Shown here: positions 35,934-48,518 of the stretch, piece by piece
How the letters are laid out: each line of letters starts with the position of its first letter
Position numbering within the stretch: the first letter of the stretch is position 1
Source of the DNA: Spongilla lacustris
Taxonomy: Eukaryota > Porifera > Demospongiae > Spongillida > Spongillidae
Assembly (NCBI GenBank): GCA_949361645.1
Contig: OX442428.1
Location: forward strand, 629,384-693,383
Direction of reading: 5' to 3'
Length of the DNA stretch: 64,000 bases
Translations under genes and position numbers: made by a program
The notes under the pieces: generated by a model
The model's input: the letters and a program-made list of their open reading frames with translations, nothing else
What the model was told of the DNA's origin: nothing
The model's database searches: none

Positions 35934-37095
35934 CCGGACTACAATGTTGTGTGTGGTCAGTCCACAAGAATCCAGACTGCAAGAATCTGAATCATTTGTC
36001 AGCTCCCATCCTAAGATCACACATGTACTGACTGTATGGTCATCTGTGCTTTTGTTTTTAGAAATCTATATGCTGTTGCCATGGTGAAGTTCAAAATTCA
36101 TTAATACGAGTTATACTATTACAGTCCTTGGTTATACGTTATGGGCAACATACAGGTAAAGACTGTATTTTAATGGTAACATAATATCTACATGTAATCA
36201 TACGTCATAATACTCTACATATGTCATGGCATGGCTGTTTTGAGATGGACATTGGGTTGTTAATTCTTACTTGCACACACCGGCAAAAAAAATTCAACAA
36301 TTTACAGAATAAAGTTTTGAATAGCGGAAAGCTTGACCTTGTCAGCAATTGCAAGGTCAAGTTGTTGTGGCCCGTGGTATGATGAGCGGGTACCCCAAAG
36401 TCACATGACAGAGCTATTCTCCACTTCACTAATGCACTTTACAGCTTCGACCCCATGCCACCACAACTACCAAGTCTAACACACACCTGTTCAACTTCCC
36501 CCAAATATAATTCACGATATATGTAGCCTACATGAAGCACTATTCAAGGTAGTCTGGGGAAAATATATGGCAAACAAAAACGTTAAATTCTCTCAGTTCA
36601 TATAACTGGTGTATGAGCGCTGGCAATAGAGATTGAAGTAGCGCAAAACATCATGCCACGTAGCTACTATTTCTGGAATGTTGCAATATGCCACGGATTA
36701 ACAAAATGGCTGCCTTTTTAGCTTTTGATCAATTATAAATATTTTACTGCATGAAACCCCGCCTGCCTCCGGCCAAAATTTCCTATCGATCTCCACAGCG
36801 AGTGAGACTTCCGTAAAAAGAAACTGGGACTTTAGCTGCGATAAATAGGGGAATTATAGCCTTGAACGACAAGCAGCTGTTCAGAAATAGATGCCGGCTG
36901 AATCCAAAAATGTAATTGGCATGGTAGCATTATATGCCGTTACTCTTTCAGTGGGTGTCACTGTAACTGATATGTATTTATTACTCTAATACATAAGTAG
37001 CTATATTATGAGTGCTAGTGCTGCGCTGTATTAGTTTATTTATTGCATTCTCCATTGTGCATGCGCACGCGACCTTGCAGTATAGTTGTTCTTGG
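35934..37095. other. downstream of LRRC9, nothing recognised
   Basis: Non-coding by eye; no clear transposon end, no poly(A) signal close to the stop. Confidence 0.5.
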
Positions 37096-37570
37096 TAGGT
37101 ACAGGGATATTAAATACATGGATTGGAAACGAGGCTGATATACGGCTGAATTACGGTATTCCTAATTTCCATCCGTGTTGCGCTTGAGGGCTATTCTTAG
37201 AGTCGCGAAATCGCAGAAACGAAAAGCTACACTTAATAAGTTGGTTTCTTTCTAATTAAGAGGCAGGTTTTACTAATGGGATCAGTCAAGCTTTACTTTT
37301 GAAAGCAATGTATAAGCCTGTTAAAGCGTTCGGATCGCTTAAGCTTCGAGTCACGAAATCTCCTGAACAACTTTCCGTACAACAGATCTGAAAACTTTGA
37401 ACTACACCTCTGAAACCCGTCCACTGGGATCAGCATCCATGTCATATTCGTCCGAGTCAACAGCAAACTCACCAATTCGGAATCCATGTAGGCGCATCAC
37501 GGATGGTTTTCCGGTACACGTAGATTACGGAACCGTTTCCAATCCATGTATTTAATATCCCTGGTAGGTA
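37095..37570. repeat. ~475-bp interval bounded by 40-bp inverted repeats
   Basis: gatattaaatacatggattg near 37107 recurs inverted near 37540-37560 with flanking matches (ggtaggtacaggg / ccctggtaggta). Possibly a small nested element. Confidence 0.7.
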
Positions 37571-37609
37571 GTCGATACCGATGGAAGGTAGGGAATTTCC
37601 TTAATTCAT

Positions 37610-37930
37610 GTTGCAATTGCGTGTCCATGTTCATGTCATCGTACAGAACTCGTGGAAGATCGTACCATTCAACCGACACAGTGTACCGAACCCGATAAAG
37701 AGCTCGAGTGTACATTTACAGTAAGCTTTTTAAGCTAAGTGAGTGATTTGCTTGCGACCATGTATGTACCCACAAAGAAGAAATCGGTGCAAGAACGGTC
37801 GAATACTGGACCTTCCTGCTTCGTGTATGGAGACATATACTTGGTTCGAGAACTACGACTTCTAGTGCACGCCGGCGTACGCGGTGCTTTGGCCGTAAAG
37901 AAGCTATGAAACGTTCTTGAAGTTATTAAA
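37610..37930 (+). repeat. dispersed repeat 'MYVP', copy 1
   Basis: About 320 bp matching 48080-48410 at most positions. Both copies keep a short open frame starting MYVP.KK and containing SNTGPSCF..GDI (at 37761 and 48210), ending within or near GVRGAL. Function unknown. Confidence 0.82.
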
Positions 37931-38329
37931 ATATCATTCTGCTGTTGGATTGTCGTTATGTAGTGTAATGCGATTGCACTTTTTTGATTACATGATTGAA
38001 ATAGGCAGATTTCACCCTTGCGCGTATGGATGACGTCATACTAAGTGTCTACTTCTGTTGCAGCAGATGGACCGGGCCCTCCTAGTATTCTTCCAAATAT
38101 CAATCACAGTAAGACAGTAAGTTCACTGCATTGGCGCCATTTGCACCCAATTCAAACTTGCTTTTCCTTGACAAACGTCCTCCGCGAAACATGACCTTGT
38201 AGAGGTCCAGACCTACAACCGGATATACAGAGAACCGGATGGGAAATTAATTAGAATAGGAACACGTGATCCATATTATATGTTGTTGGCGTGTGATGTA
38301 AAAATACTTCTGGTCAAGTATTGCGACCC

Positions 38330-38622
38330 GCCACATTGGTGACCCTGTTATGGCAGAAGAACACGCAGTCTCACTGAAACTTCCCACCTTCTGGCCTTGC
38401 CAACCCGAGGTATGGTTCGCCCAGGCAGAAGCACAATTCAACTTGCGAAAAATCAGTTCGGACGATACGAAATACTACTACGTGCTATCCGCGCTCGACC
38501 AACCGACAGCGTTTACTTGACCTCATCAGTAAACCCCCGACAGAAGGGAAATACGCTGCGTTAAAGGACCGGCTCGTCGCCACGTTCGGCCTCAGCAGAA
38601 GAGAGCGCGCATCCCGACTGTA
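38330..38622 (+). pseudogene. Ty3/gypsy gag relic with primer-binding-site-like start
   Basis: ATG at 38350 follows ttggtgaccc. The frame gives LPTFWPCQPEVWFAQAEAQF, then SALDQPTA. After a one-base shift near 38510 it gives RLLDLISKPPTEGKYAAL and ATFGLSRRERASRL. This is the capsid pattern of a common gypsy clade, different from the element at 5-19 kb. Nothing of pol follows. Confidence 0.85.
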
Positions 38623-38639
38623 AGTACGCTTCTATTAGT

Positions 38640-39500
38640 ACAGAAAGCTTCAAAACCCTCCTACGCCACCTATTGACCTTCGTTCTTTTTGTAAAACCAA
38701 CTTTGAAGCCAAGTTCATCAAGCATCAGGGTACAACAATTTGCCTGGTGCGGAAGGTATTTTAGGCATATTTTTGTGTTTGACGACTTGTTTACTTCAAA
38801 CTAGCACTACGCCACGCTTCACTCATTGAGCGTTTTCACGAGGTATGCTTCGTCGCTTGAACATACTGCATATTGCCACGGCAATTGTCCCAAAAATTTC
38901 CCTTCGCTTTGGCAACGCTTGATCGACTAGTTATTGTGATCAAACGCATTCTAAAGCTTAAGATATATTTTGTGTGAACTAACCAAAAGAGTTAGAAACC
39001 ATCTCAAAACTATAGGGAATCGTTTTACCTTCTGATGTGTTCGTTTTTACCCGATTCCTAGTAAGTATCACTCCAAAGAAAGCCCACGTGAACTTAATTA
39101 GTTCATGCGATGATGGAACACGCGACTCTATGGCATTAGATAGGGCGTTTCCAATCCCGTACCGTAAGGTCTTCAATTTATGGGTTAGTACATATACATG
39201 TAGTACATGTACACTGCTGCCAGGTAGATGACTTATACAGTAGCGGCTCGCACATTGCGACAATTTGCATATCCCACATTGGGAAAATATGCCCCATTCA
39301 TAGTTAGGTGTTTGTGTTCCTAGCGACCCACCGCTAATGAGTTCACGTGGTGATGGAATCTCATTAGAAGGTGGTTTATGTCAACTGTACCCCTCCCAGC
39401 AGTTATTAACCCGATACTGCATGAAAATGCGCCTTATATACCTTCACGTACACGTACGTACCCTTTGGCTCGAAAGAAAACGCTCGAAAGAAAACAAAAT
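38640..39500. other. unassigned; weak internal duplication
   Basis: Similar phrases occur at about 39095 (ttagttcatgcgatgatgga) and 39335 (gagttcacgtggtgatgga). No gene seen. Confidence 0.45.
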
Positions 39501-40490
39501 TACCTGCGCGCCCTTATACATAAAGACTGGCTCTAGATGAGCAGCTGACGACAGATTGGCAGGTTGCAACACCTTGGCTGTTAGTGTGAGACAACACAAG
39601 TGGCATGATTCAGATACATCAACCAGAACATAAACCCACCTACATATGCATGCACATCTTGTGAATGCGATGTGGCCTGCGTACAATATGAATGAAGGAA
39701 TTACAGCGCAATACAAACTGTGCCAACAGCACCTCACCAAGCATCATGTTCTACAAGCTTCTCAGATGCCTATCCCCCACCTGATGATGCAAGTGCACCT
39801 GGACAAACAAAACAACCTTGGTTGAGCAGCTGACCCCTCAGGTTGAGTAGCACAATAACTCATCTTTGTTTTTCACAATGAGCACACCATTTTCTGCTGT
39901 GCGAGGATGAAAAGCACAACACAAGAAAAAAGGTACAGTGTGTGGAGTGATGGTCTTCTTTATGCTCACACCATCATGCATTTGCAATACGTCGAGATTT
40001 GGTATGACAAATGTGTATGGTACCATACAAAATTGTAGCCGCAGCATTACATGTCAAAAATGGGACACCTGAAAATGCTTTCTATTTAGGACAACTTTGC
40101 CAACTATTCATACAGAACACAGATCAATTGCGTTCAGGTCTCTGGCTCATTGAGGCAGATAGACGTTGCGGACAAATGTCTGTGGAGTACGATCAGGCTA
40201 GAGCTGGCTGCCACGGGGATCTAAGCTACATGTAATGCTGCTTCTTTGTATGTGTAGGAACCATAAACACTTGTGCATAGTTCTACATGTACATCAACTA
40301 ATCTAAAACAGCACACACAGTACACATATACATTCAGCACACCTTTTCAGCTGTGCGAGGATGAAAAGCACAACACAAGAAAAAGGTACAGTGTGTGGAT
40401 GCTCATGCATCTGCAACATGTCGATGGATATGGTGATTTGGCGTGACAAATGTGTATGGTACCATACAAATTGTAGCCGCAGCATTATAC
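39500..40490 (-). repeat. inverted copies of the 28.7-29.7 kb dispersed repeat
   Basis: 39540-40300 is the reverse complement of blocks of 28740-29720. 40240-40490 repeats part of it again (cttttc-agctgtgcgaggatg, gtacagtgtgtgga). tcaaaaatgggacacctgaa near 40053 recurs at 47887. Confidence 0.8.
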
Positions 40491-40700
40491 ATATCCAGAA
40501 ATGGCCCATACATAGGCGGTCATCTTGCTTTTTATTTCAAATTGAATTTTAAACACTTGTAAAATGTCCTATAAATCGGTCTGATTATGACATATGTACT
40601 TCAAAAAATTATTCAATTAACCATTCTTGAACTAAAATCAAGACAAAAAATTAATTTCTACCGCGCATAATTTATTCATCAAAATATGTCATTGCGTAAT
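40490..40700 (+). mobile_element. terminal fragment of an element X relative
   Basis: Begins CATATCCAGAAATGGCCCAT and continues ACATAGGCGGTCAT. The next ~200 bp, including tcaagacaaaaaattaattt, match the right end of element X (about 16020-16224) inverted. The other end was not found. Confidence 0.75.
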
Positions 40701-42436
40701 GCCTTGCGTCATCTGCCAGAATTATTCAACTAATATTGATATTAATTGAACAAAATGGTGAATAAATATATGCACAGTAAGTTAAATTAGCTGATCTGAA
40801 TCGAAGATAGAACTATAGTACTAATAGGCTGTTAATAACCGGACAGTGGGGGAGGGGGGGGGGGGGGGGGGGGGGGGTGGAGGGGGGGAGGCCGAGAGCG
40901 TTTCGAACCCGATACGAAAGAGCGAGGGAGAGCCCGATATGGTTACTGCCAGCTTCTGGCTTGATACAAAAGTACGATAGGAACTCGCGACCGACTACTC
41001 AAGTACCGTAGGTCTCGACTGCCAAGAGGGACACTATAATGTCGATCGTCATGGACACTTTTGACCTATATAGTGGCTTGGGTTGTTTTCCTTATCGTGT
41101 TCGTTTAGCCTGCTTGCAGCTCGATGAATGAAGCGCGCGCGAAGGCTAATAGGCACGTGCACTGATACAAAACATAGATATTTGCAAATGGCACTTTTCA
41201 GTACAGTTGCGACCTACGTAGGCATTTCAGCCTTACCTAGATCGATTAACATCAAATCTGCACGTGCCGTATTTTGAATCTTTGTCTGCATACATGTGTA
41301 TGGCCAGGCCAGAGTCAGTACTACACGCGCGCGTAAAGCGCTTTAATTTTACTGCAAATCACCTTCGCGGGGCTTCACCAATGGAATAGCACTATCCCAA
41401 TGCTTTCATTTATTTATTTTTTTAAAGAAAAGTTTTGTGTACACTCTGTAGCGCTGAGCAGTCTATCACTAGGCCAAAGCCTCTGCATCAGGTTAAAAGC
41501 ATACTATACTACCCCCCCCCCCCCCCCCCCCCCCCCTCTATGTTATGCCAATGCTTGCTGGCACAGGCCCATACGGCCCCCAAACCCCTCCCCTGTCTCT
41601 GCACAGCGTGTGGTTAGTGCAAACATTTAATGTGCATTTAAAACATACACAATTTGTCCTCTTCTGCTATTGCTATTACTAACAATGAGTGTACATGTAT
41701 TGTGGCTGCACCATATGTACTTCTGAATGGTGTCAGCAGTTACTGTAAGTGGCTGCACCAATGCAGAGTGTTGTATTTGGCTGGATTGTAGCCACATTGC
41801 TCCACCATACCAGGGATAGGAAGGTGGAGCGGAAGTTCTTAGATGCGAGTGGCGTCCCAACTTTGAAGTGGAAGAGGGGTGAGTGGAACAGTGGCAGCAT
41901 TATCTGTAGGCCTCCATTGCTAGAACTGGACACGTGTGCCTGCCTTTGGTACACTCAGCACACCTGCCCATCTGGTTTGCTTGATAAAGAAGTGCATGCC
42001 AGCTGAGTAGAGTGGAACGTAGGGGTATTTAAGTAAATTTGTTGAGCCTAAGGTGGATACCCCTGGAGGTGTTGAACACTTCGGATGGTCAGTCTCAGCA
42101 TTGGGTTCCTGGTGCTGCTCTTACCCAGTACAAAACTAGAAACAGGAGTGTCCTCGAGTAATATTTCGCCTCATCTCCATAGAAACAGTCCCAAACAGAC
42201 TTTTAACACAACTCTTGATATTGAACCCTAGAAAAAAAGTACCAGGACTTTATGCATCAGACGTAAATGCCTCTACCACTAACCAAAGGTTTTGCATCAG
42301 GCCCAAAGCACACTCCACCCCCCTCCCATCATGTACATGTACTTGATTGTAAAGTCTATGGCATCAGGCTATGGCATCAGGCTATGGCATCAGGCACAAA
42401 AGGCCCATGCCACATACATGCACATGTAGGTACTAC
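40701..42436. other. low-complexity intergenic DNA
   Basis: A long G-run at about 40850-40877 and a C-run at about 41513-41536. Otherwise unassigned; ggcatcaggctat repeats near 42360. Confidence 0.5.
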
Positions 42437-44899
42437 ATGTAGAGTAAATAACCGATAATGGATAATTCACTTTTACACTCTCACCAATCGCGTATCCGTT
42501 AACCTGGTTTAATGATTTCTTTACATTTTGTGAAACATGGTCTCCTGAACAGAGCTATGCTTCTTGTTTGATAAACTAGCTAACGGATCGTCAACACTAG
42601 CTTTGAGAAGCGTACTACCTCTTTAATTCTTGTAACTGAGAAATGCCATATGACTGCAACGTTGCACGGATTTGGGCAGAAAAGGCTCGGAAAAAGGTGT
42701 GCTCCATTCGGGAAGCTAGCGTAACAAGTGGTATCCCCTATGCAACCATGTATAGGCTTGTCCACGACCCGAAACTTACCGATCGCTGTCCGCACGGCTC
42801 CAAATGTACAATGAATCCGGAAGAAGAAGCTGGTTTGGTCAAGTGTTGCATATGGCTAAACGACCGAGGAGTTGGAGTAAGTAAGCGCGACTTACTTAGG
42901 GCTGCCAAGTCGTTGATTGAGCGACGTGGTGGATCATTTGGTACGAAAACTGGTTTGCCTTCAACGAAATGGTACAACGGCTTTATTCACCGAGCTCGAC
43001 AACGTGGCGACCGGCTATCTTTACGCAAACCAGTTGGCTTGTCACGTGTTCGGGCTAATGGTGCATCGCCTGAAGCTGTGTCAATGTTTTTTAGAAAGTT
43101 CTCTGAAATTGCGGAAGAGCGTGAATTGGATATTGCGAAGGACATCTACAACTTGGATGAAACCTTTCTGGACATGACTGGTGGCAAAGTGAAAATCATC
43201 ACCCCTACAACCAAAAAGAACGTTTCAAAACTGTCGGGGCTGTATGGGGAAAAAGGCGAACATGTCACACTTTTGGCAACTATCTGCTCTGATGGGTCAA
43301 GCGTAAAGCCTCTTTTTATCTTCTCGGGAAAACGCATGCCTGTTGAGCTAGTAAAGGCAATTCACACTTCCTTTCCGGATGCAGAGGTGGCAGTTAGCCC
43401 CAAGGGTTGGATTGACAATGGCATCTTTCTGGAAGCTTTTGAACACTTCATCCATAGTCTTCCACCTATATCTGAACGTGGGTATAAGCTGGTGATTTAT
43501 GATGGACACGAATCCCATATTCAGCCAGAAGTGGCCTCCTTGGCCATGCAGAGCAAGGTGGAAATAATGACTCTTCCACCGCACACAAGCCATGTTCTCC
43601 AACCACTGGACAAACGGGTTTTTGGACCATTCAAGGCTGCCCTTAAACGTGAGATTGATGGTGTTGCTGACCTTGGCATCCGTAAGGCTGACATTCCCAA
43701 GTTGTGTCGTGCAGCAATGGATCAGAGCTTCACAACCACTAACATTACTGCTGCATTTGCTGCTGCAGGCATAAGCCCCTTTCGTGGAATAGATGCCATT
43801 CCAACCTCGATGTTTCAACCTAATACTGGCGTTCGCGCACAGGCTGGTCAGATTGGTTGTCAAATAGGAGCACACCAAGACATGAAGCAATTCATTGATG
43901 ATGCCATCAATTCTGAAAAGGACAGGTGCAAGCATGATCACCGGCCACCACTTGAGGATGCCCGGATGCGAATTAAGCTTATGGAGACGTACTTCTTTGG
44001 TACAGTGGCCACGTTTGCAGATAGACCCACACAGGTTGCTAGTAGCAGCCAGCCCTCTGCAGTTGATAATAGTGGTGGCACTAGTGAAGATGATGAGACC
44101 AGTGACCAAGAAGATGAGGAAGACGAGGCAATTGATGTTTCATTTTTGCCCAAAGAATATGGGAGCCAGCGTTTGACAGCAACACAATGGCTTGAATTGC
44201 ATACTGAAGCTGTACAGAAGAAAAAGTTGCTCAAACAGCAAAAGGCTGAGAAAACAGCAAAACGTCTTGCGAGTCGCAGAGCTGCTGAGGAGCGTGCACG
44301 ACAACTTAAACCTTGCACTGCAAAATGGAAGTCTGGAGCCAGAGCAGGGCAGTGTGGTAGGCTGGCTATGCCTGAAGATGGATTGGTTCTCTGCAATCAG
44401 CACAAGCGCAAGCCAAAACAACAAGCATCATCATTACAGCTATCTGTTAGTGGGCTTCCAACACCATTGGTAACAGCCAATGAGCTATCTGTAGACCTAA
44501 GTGGTCTCCAATACTTTGACATTCGTAACTAAGCTATGTGGTTCATTTTTACAGACTTTCATGTATGAAAGCAGCTACTTTGCAAATTGTAGACTACAAT
44601 CATATGCTATGTTGAAACGTGCATGAAGTTTTATCTCTGTAATCTGACCACTATAGAAACTATGAATTAAGTTATGCGACCACTATCCAGTATCGGTAAC
44701 TTCGCTGGTTTTGCATATGTATGCATGAAATAAAGAATAACTTAATGCATTTTAGGTATTCTGGCTCGATTTATTAACCATATACTTATCAGTTGTTCCG
44801 ACCCCTATTATGCATGTCTCGCGTTTGGGTAACATTCCTTAAGTTTAGGGCAAAAGGTTAAAGTTGAAATTATCCATTATTGGTGGATTTCCTCTACAT
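42437..44899 (+). mobile_element. pogo/Tigger-like DNA transposon, apparently complete
   Basis: Imperfect ~38-bp terminal inverted repeats: ATGTAGAG, then AAAT, ACC and ATAATGGATAATT, at 42437-42475 and inverted at 44861-44899. They enclose one intact transposase gene, and an AATAAA signal lies at 44729. The target duplication (TA expected) could not be placed exactly. Confidence 0.85.
42643..44532 (+). CDS. pogo-like transposase (DDE_1 / DD35D), 629 residues, intact
   Basis: Single-exon frame. The N-terminal ~130 residues carry a psq/CENP-B-type helix-turn-helix pair (TSGIPYATMYRLV; then TKWYNGFIHRARQR) for binding the terminal repeats. Catalytic aspartates: D172 in IYNLDETF, D287 in LVIYDGHESH and D323 in VLQPLDKRVFGPFK, with 35 residues between the last two. 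An acidic Ser/Glu/Asp stretch lies around 480-510, followed by a Lys-rich coiled helix and a possible zinc motif (CTAKWKSG...QCGRL...LCNQH). The protein would cut and paste its element at TA sites in nuclear DNA. No stop or frameshift was seen, so recent activity is plausible. It might be domesticated, but the flanking terminal repeats argue for a live element. It could also act on CAGT-ended foldbacks such as 8049-9547, though their ends differ. Confidence 0.93.
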   Translation: MPYDCNVARIWAEKARKKVCSIREASVTSGIPYATMYRLVHDPKLTDRCPHGSKCTMNPEEEAGLVKCCIWLNDRGVGVSKRDLLRAAKSLIERRGGSFGTKTGLPSTKWYNGFIHRARQRGDRLSLRKPVGLSRVRANGASPEAVSMFFRKFSEIAEERELDIAKDIYNLDETFLDMTGGKVKIITPTTKKNVSKLSGLYGEKGEHVTLLATICSDGSSVKPLFIFSGKRMPVELVKAIHTSFPDAEVAVSPKGWIDNGIFLEAFEHFIHSLPPISERGYKLVIYDGHESHIQPEVASLAMQSKVEIMTLPPHTSHVLQPLDKRVFGPFKAALKREIDGVADLGIRKADIPKLCRAAMDQSFTTTNITAAFAAAGISPFRGIDAIPTSMFQPNTGVRAQAGQIGCQIGAHQDMKQFIDDAINSEKDRCKHDHRPPLEDARMRIKLMETYFFGTVATFADRPTQVASSSQPSAVDNSGGTSEDDETSDQEDEEDEAIDVSFLPKEYGSQRLTATQWLELHTEAVQKKKLLKQQKAEKTAKRLASRRAAEERARQLKPCTAKWKSGARAGQCGRLAMPEDGLVLCNQHKRKPKQQASSLQLSVSGLPTPLVTANELSVDLSGLQYFDIRN

Positions 44900-45169
44900 C
44901 AATAGTGTTTGTCTAGCTCTATAGCTAACATCAGATTAGGATAACCTCAGTTTACATAGCATACAATGCCCTATTGTTGTTGACCTCTGAGCTGCAGAAA
45001 TGAATATTATATTATTTATCTTTTAGGTACAACTGTACATGTACCTATGGGACAGCGTCCAGCAAAATCAGCTTCCCAAACTACATGTACGTAGCAATGC
45101 TCCCTAGATGAAATAGGGGCTACGTACAAGTACCAAGGGCACCACTTACACTGTAGCATTGGAAAGCTT

Positions 45170-45495
45170 TCCACACACACACACACATACATGTACTCAC
45201 ACATGCACACACATACATGTACTCACACATGCACACACACATACATGTACTCACACATACATTGTACATGCACACACATGCACATGCATACACACACATG
45301 CACACACATACACACCACATACATGTACATACACACATGCACACACATACACACCACATACATGTACATACACACATGCACACACATACACACCACATAC
45401 ATGTACATACACACATGCACACACATACACACCACATACATGTACATACACACATGCACACACATACACACCACATACATGTACATACACACATG
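45170..45495. repeat. 39-bp CA-rich minisatellite
   Basis: About five exact copies of cacacatgcacacacataca plus caccacatacatgtacata, preceded by less regular CA repeats. Confidence 0.95.
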
Positions 45496-45728
45496 CATAG
45501 GCACTGCACCATGGCACTATCATTACACATATGGAATGAAGGCCTGCTTTTCTATGGATATTTTAGTGATTTTAGAAGCTTCATGTGTGTTTCGAGTATG
45601 GCGCATAGTCAAGGATTGGGGATTTGGTTGCCCAAAGATATCAGCAAATCAGCAACAACACTACACAGCAGAGTATATCACGCGACCCCCTGTAACATCA
45701 ACCCGCCCACAATACACACCCCAAACTG

Positions 45729-46013
45729 TGTGTATGTGTGTGTGTGTGTGTGCTTGTACATGTATGTACTTGTGTGTGCTTGTGTGTGTGTGTGAGTGTG
45801 TCTATCACCAAGATCTGGGGGGAAAGGAGGGCCAGGTTAATTTGCTAGATATGTTTTAGTTGTCTACAGTAGAAGTTACAGAAGCCTCATGTGTGTACAT
45901 GCATGTGTATTTGTCACAAGACAGGCAACACACACAAACAGCCATTTGCACATGCCATAACTAATTGACCACAATATCACATGTGTGTGTGTGTGTGTGC
46001 GTGTGTGTGTGTG

Positions 46014-46051
<38 letters not shown>

Positions 46052-46052
46052 G
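45729..46052. repeat. (GT)n microsatellites
   Basis: GT runs at 45729-45800 and 45982-46052 with unassigned DNA between. Confidence 0.9.
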
Positions 46053-46482
46053 TGTTCACCAAGATCAGTGCCATGTTTGAGCCACTCCCTTACCACACTA
46101 GTAACGCACACACACACATACACAAACAGCCTTACTCTGTTCTGGCTTCACATTTTTCATTGTTGCATTTGTGGTATTCAGGCTCAAGATAACTTAGCCA
46201 TGTGTGTTCTGCCGCAGCAAAGGGCTGTTGAAATGTTGTCCATATGTAACACACATACACACATATAATACAAATATACAAAAAATTAATTGTTTACACA
46301 TACACAGATATGCATACTTGTATGAGCATGTACAAATATTTTATCTTGATATTTGTATACCATCCCTTGAACTATTGTATCAACAAGACCTTTACATTGG
46401 TACATGCAGCAGAGAATGGTTGCAGAGAATGTCTGACAGTTTTTTGATGTGTGTGATGCGTTTAAGTGTTTGCGTGTTGTGA

Positions 46483-46560
46483 CATATCGAGAAATCGCCC
46501 ATACATTGGCAGTCATCTTGTGATTTATTTCAAATTGTTCACTAATAAGTTTCACTGTGA
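46483..46560 (+). mobile_element. third element X-type terminus
   Basis: CATATCGAGAAATCGCCCAT, then ACATTGGCAGTCATCTTG, matches the X terminus for about 60 bp, then diverges. Confidence 0.65.
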
Positions 46561-48009
46561 TGCAGTCGACAACACATGCACAACATTCACGTTTGAGTCC
46601 GTTGCCAACTTTCTACATATGTCCATATGCACATGTGCATACATTACATTGCATGCACATAACAAAGCCTGCTACATACCACACTGACACAATAACCCAT
46701 TTGTAAACAGTCACACCTTATAACTATGGTGCCTTCACATGAGTGCACTAGCTATGGTGCCTTCACAGCGGTAATATACATGTAAGTACGCAAGGTAGCT
46801 AAATATTACAATAAAATACAAAGCATGCAGTGCAGGGTAAGAAATGACTGCAATTACCAAGTTGAGAGATGTGCAATGCCTACGTAAGTCATTGCGCTGC
46901 TGCCTTGCACATGCATTTTATATTTATTTCACCTGAAAGATTGCAACGGCGTTTTGCTGGTGGTGGATGTTGCAACGCAGCGCCAGATACAACAGAATAC
47001 AATACGCTACCAGTGTCCACGACGTTGACGCTGCTATCAGCTTCTTTGATACTCGATAAATCGGTGCGCATTTTCTAGAATTAAAACACAAGCATGTAGC
47101 CGTATTACTATTGGTGCCAATAGTCCACACCTATACTAGTAGTTGTACTTCAGTTACTTAGATAAACTACCAACGTAACAGCCTAACAGCAATACAAGTA
47201 TGAAATGGGCCCGGCAATGTTTACAAAAGATCCGGAACGTATGGGTACGATAACGTACATTTATATGTAGGCTACTAAACTGGTAGCAACAAACCTTGTT
47301 ACGTAGCGCTAGGAGGCGTGCAGAATCGATTTCAGGCCCGATTTCATACAGTATAAAACTGGTACAGCTAGGGGGATACTCGTAATTTTGCCTTGTCCCG
47401 CGCGTGAGTCGATTGTGAGGGCACGAGACGGAGACAACAATCTGAATCAATATAGAATACTTCTTTCAATTATGGAAGCCGATTTTTAAATACAAAGACC
47501 TACTTTTCAATATATATTATAGTTCTTCGATGTACTAGCTACATGTTTCTCCTTTGGCAAATTAGCAAATCGTAAAGGTATTGACACAAATGGTCATAGA
47601 ATTTGTAATGAGAAAACGCACCCATTGACTACGTGTACATTGGGGACAATGTTATGACAATCCTAGGGAAGCGACGCCTTAAATAGGAAAAATACTGTGA
47701 CCCCACTAAAAATCATGGCAAACATAGTGTACTAACAATCCCCTTTGGCAAATGCTGAGAAAAATCTGGTGTGCTTGGTATTGAAGTACCCCATACATGT
47801 CTACGGGAAGTTATACGGGAATATTCGTTGATTCGCAAACCGCGAATTAATTAGCTTTCCCTTTGACCGCTCATTTCTGGATATGATGTCAAAAATGGGA
47901 CACCTGAAAATGCTTTCTATTAGGACAGCTTTGCCAACATTGATGATCATTCTGACAACAGAAGTCATATGCCATGCACAGTATATATACGCGGGCTTAG
48001 CACTGCACC
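46561..48009. other. unassigned intergenic DNA
   Basis: Only a ~60-bp repeat shared with 40053 (at 47884-47942) was noticed. Confidence 0.5.
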
Positions 48010-48410
48010 CAATACTCCTGTTCAATACTAATGGCAGGTAAGGACGTTCCTTCACGATGCAATAGTTGTATGTATGCTTGCATGTTCGTGTGATCGTACA
48101 GAACTCGTGGAATTCGAAGCTCGTTCCATTCTACCTATACAATGTTCCGATAAGGAATATACATTTATAGTAAGTTTAAGTGAGTGAGCGAGTGCTTTGC
48201 TTGCGACCATGTATGTACCCATAAAGAAGAGACCGGTGCAAGAACAGTCGAATACTGGCCCTTCCTGTTTCATCCATGGAGACATATGCTTGGCTCTAGA
48301 TCTACGTCTTCGAGTAATGGGCGCCGGCGTGCGCGGTGCTTTGACAGTATCACCGATTTTAAAACATTCTTTTTCCGAAACTGGGAAGCGTTCTTGAAGT
48401 TATTTAGATC
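48010..48410 (+). repeat. dispersed repeat 'MYVP', copy 2 (longest)
   Basis: Matches 29850-29945 at its 5' part and 37610-37930 over the rest, including the short MYVP frame at 48210-48397. Confidence 0.82.
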
Positions 48411-48518
48411 ATTCTGCTTTTGGATTTTTATTGCATTGCATTGATAGAATTGCACGCGAATATATCAGTTGTTCATGTTACACAGCCAAAAATTATCATA
48501 GTGCATCACCGACAAACA

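Noticed and set aside
42738..44424. Minus-strand frames opposite the pogo transposase
   Set aside because: Shadows of the plus-strand coding frame, which has the catalytic motifs.
45159..45859. Cys/Val and His/Thr-rich frames of up to 222 codons
   Set aside because: CA/GT repeat translations.
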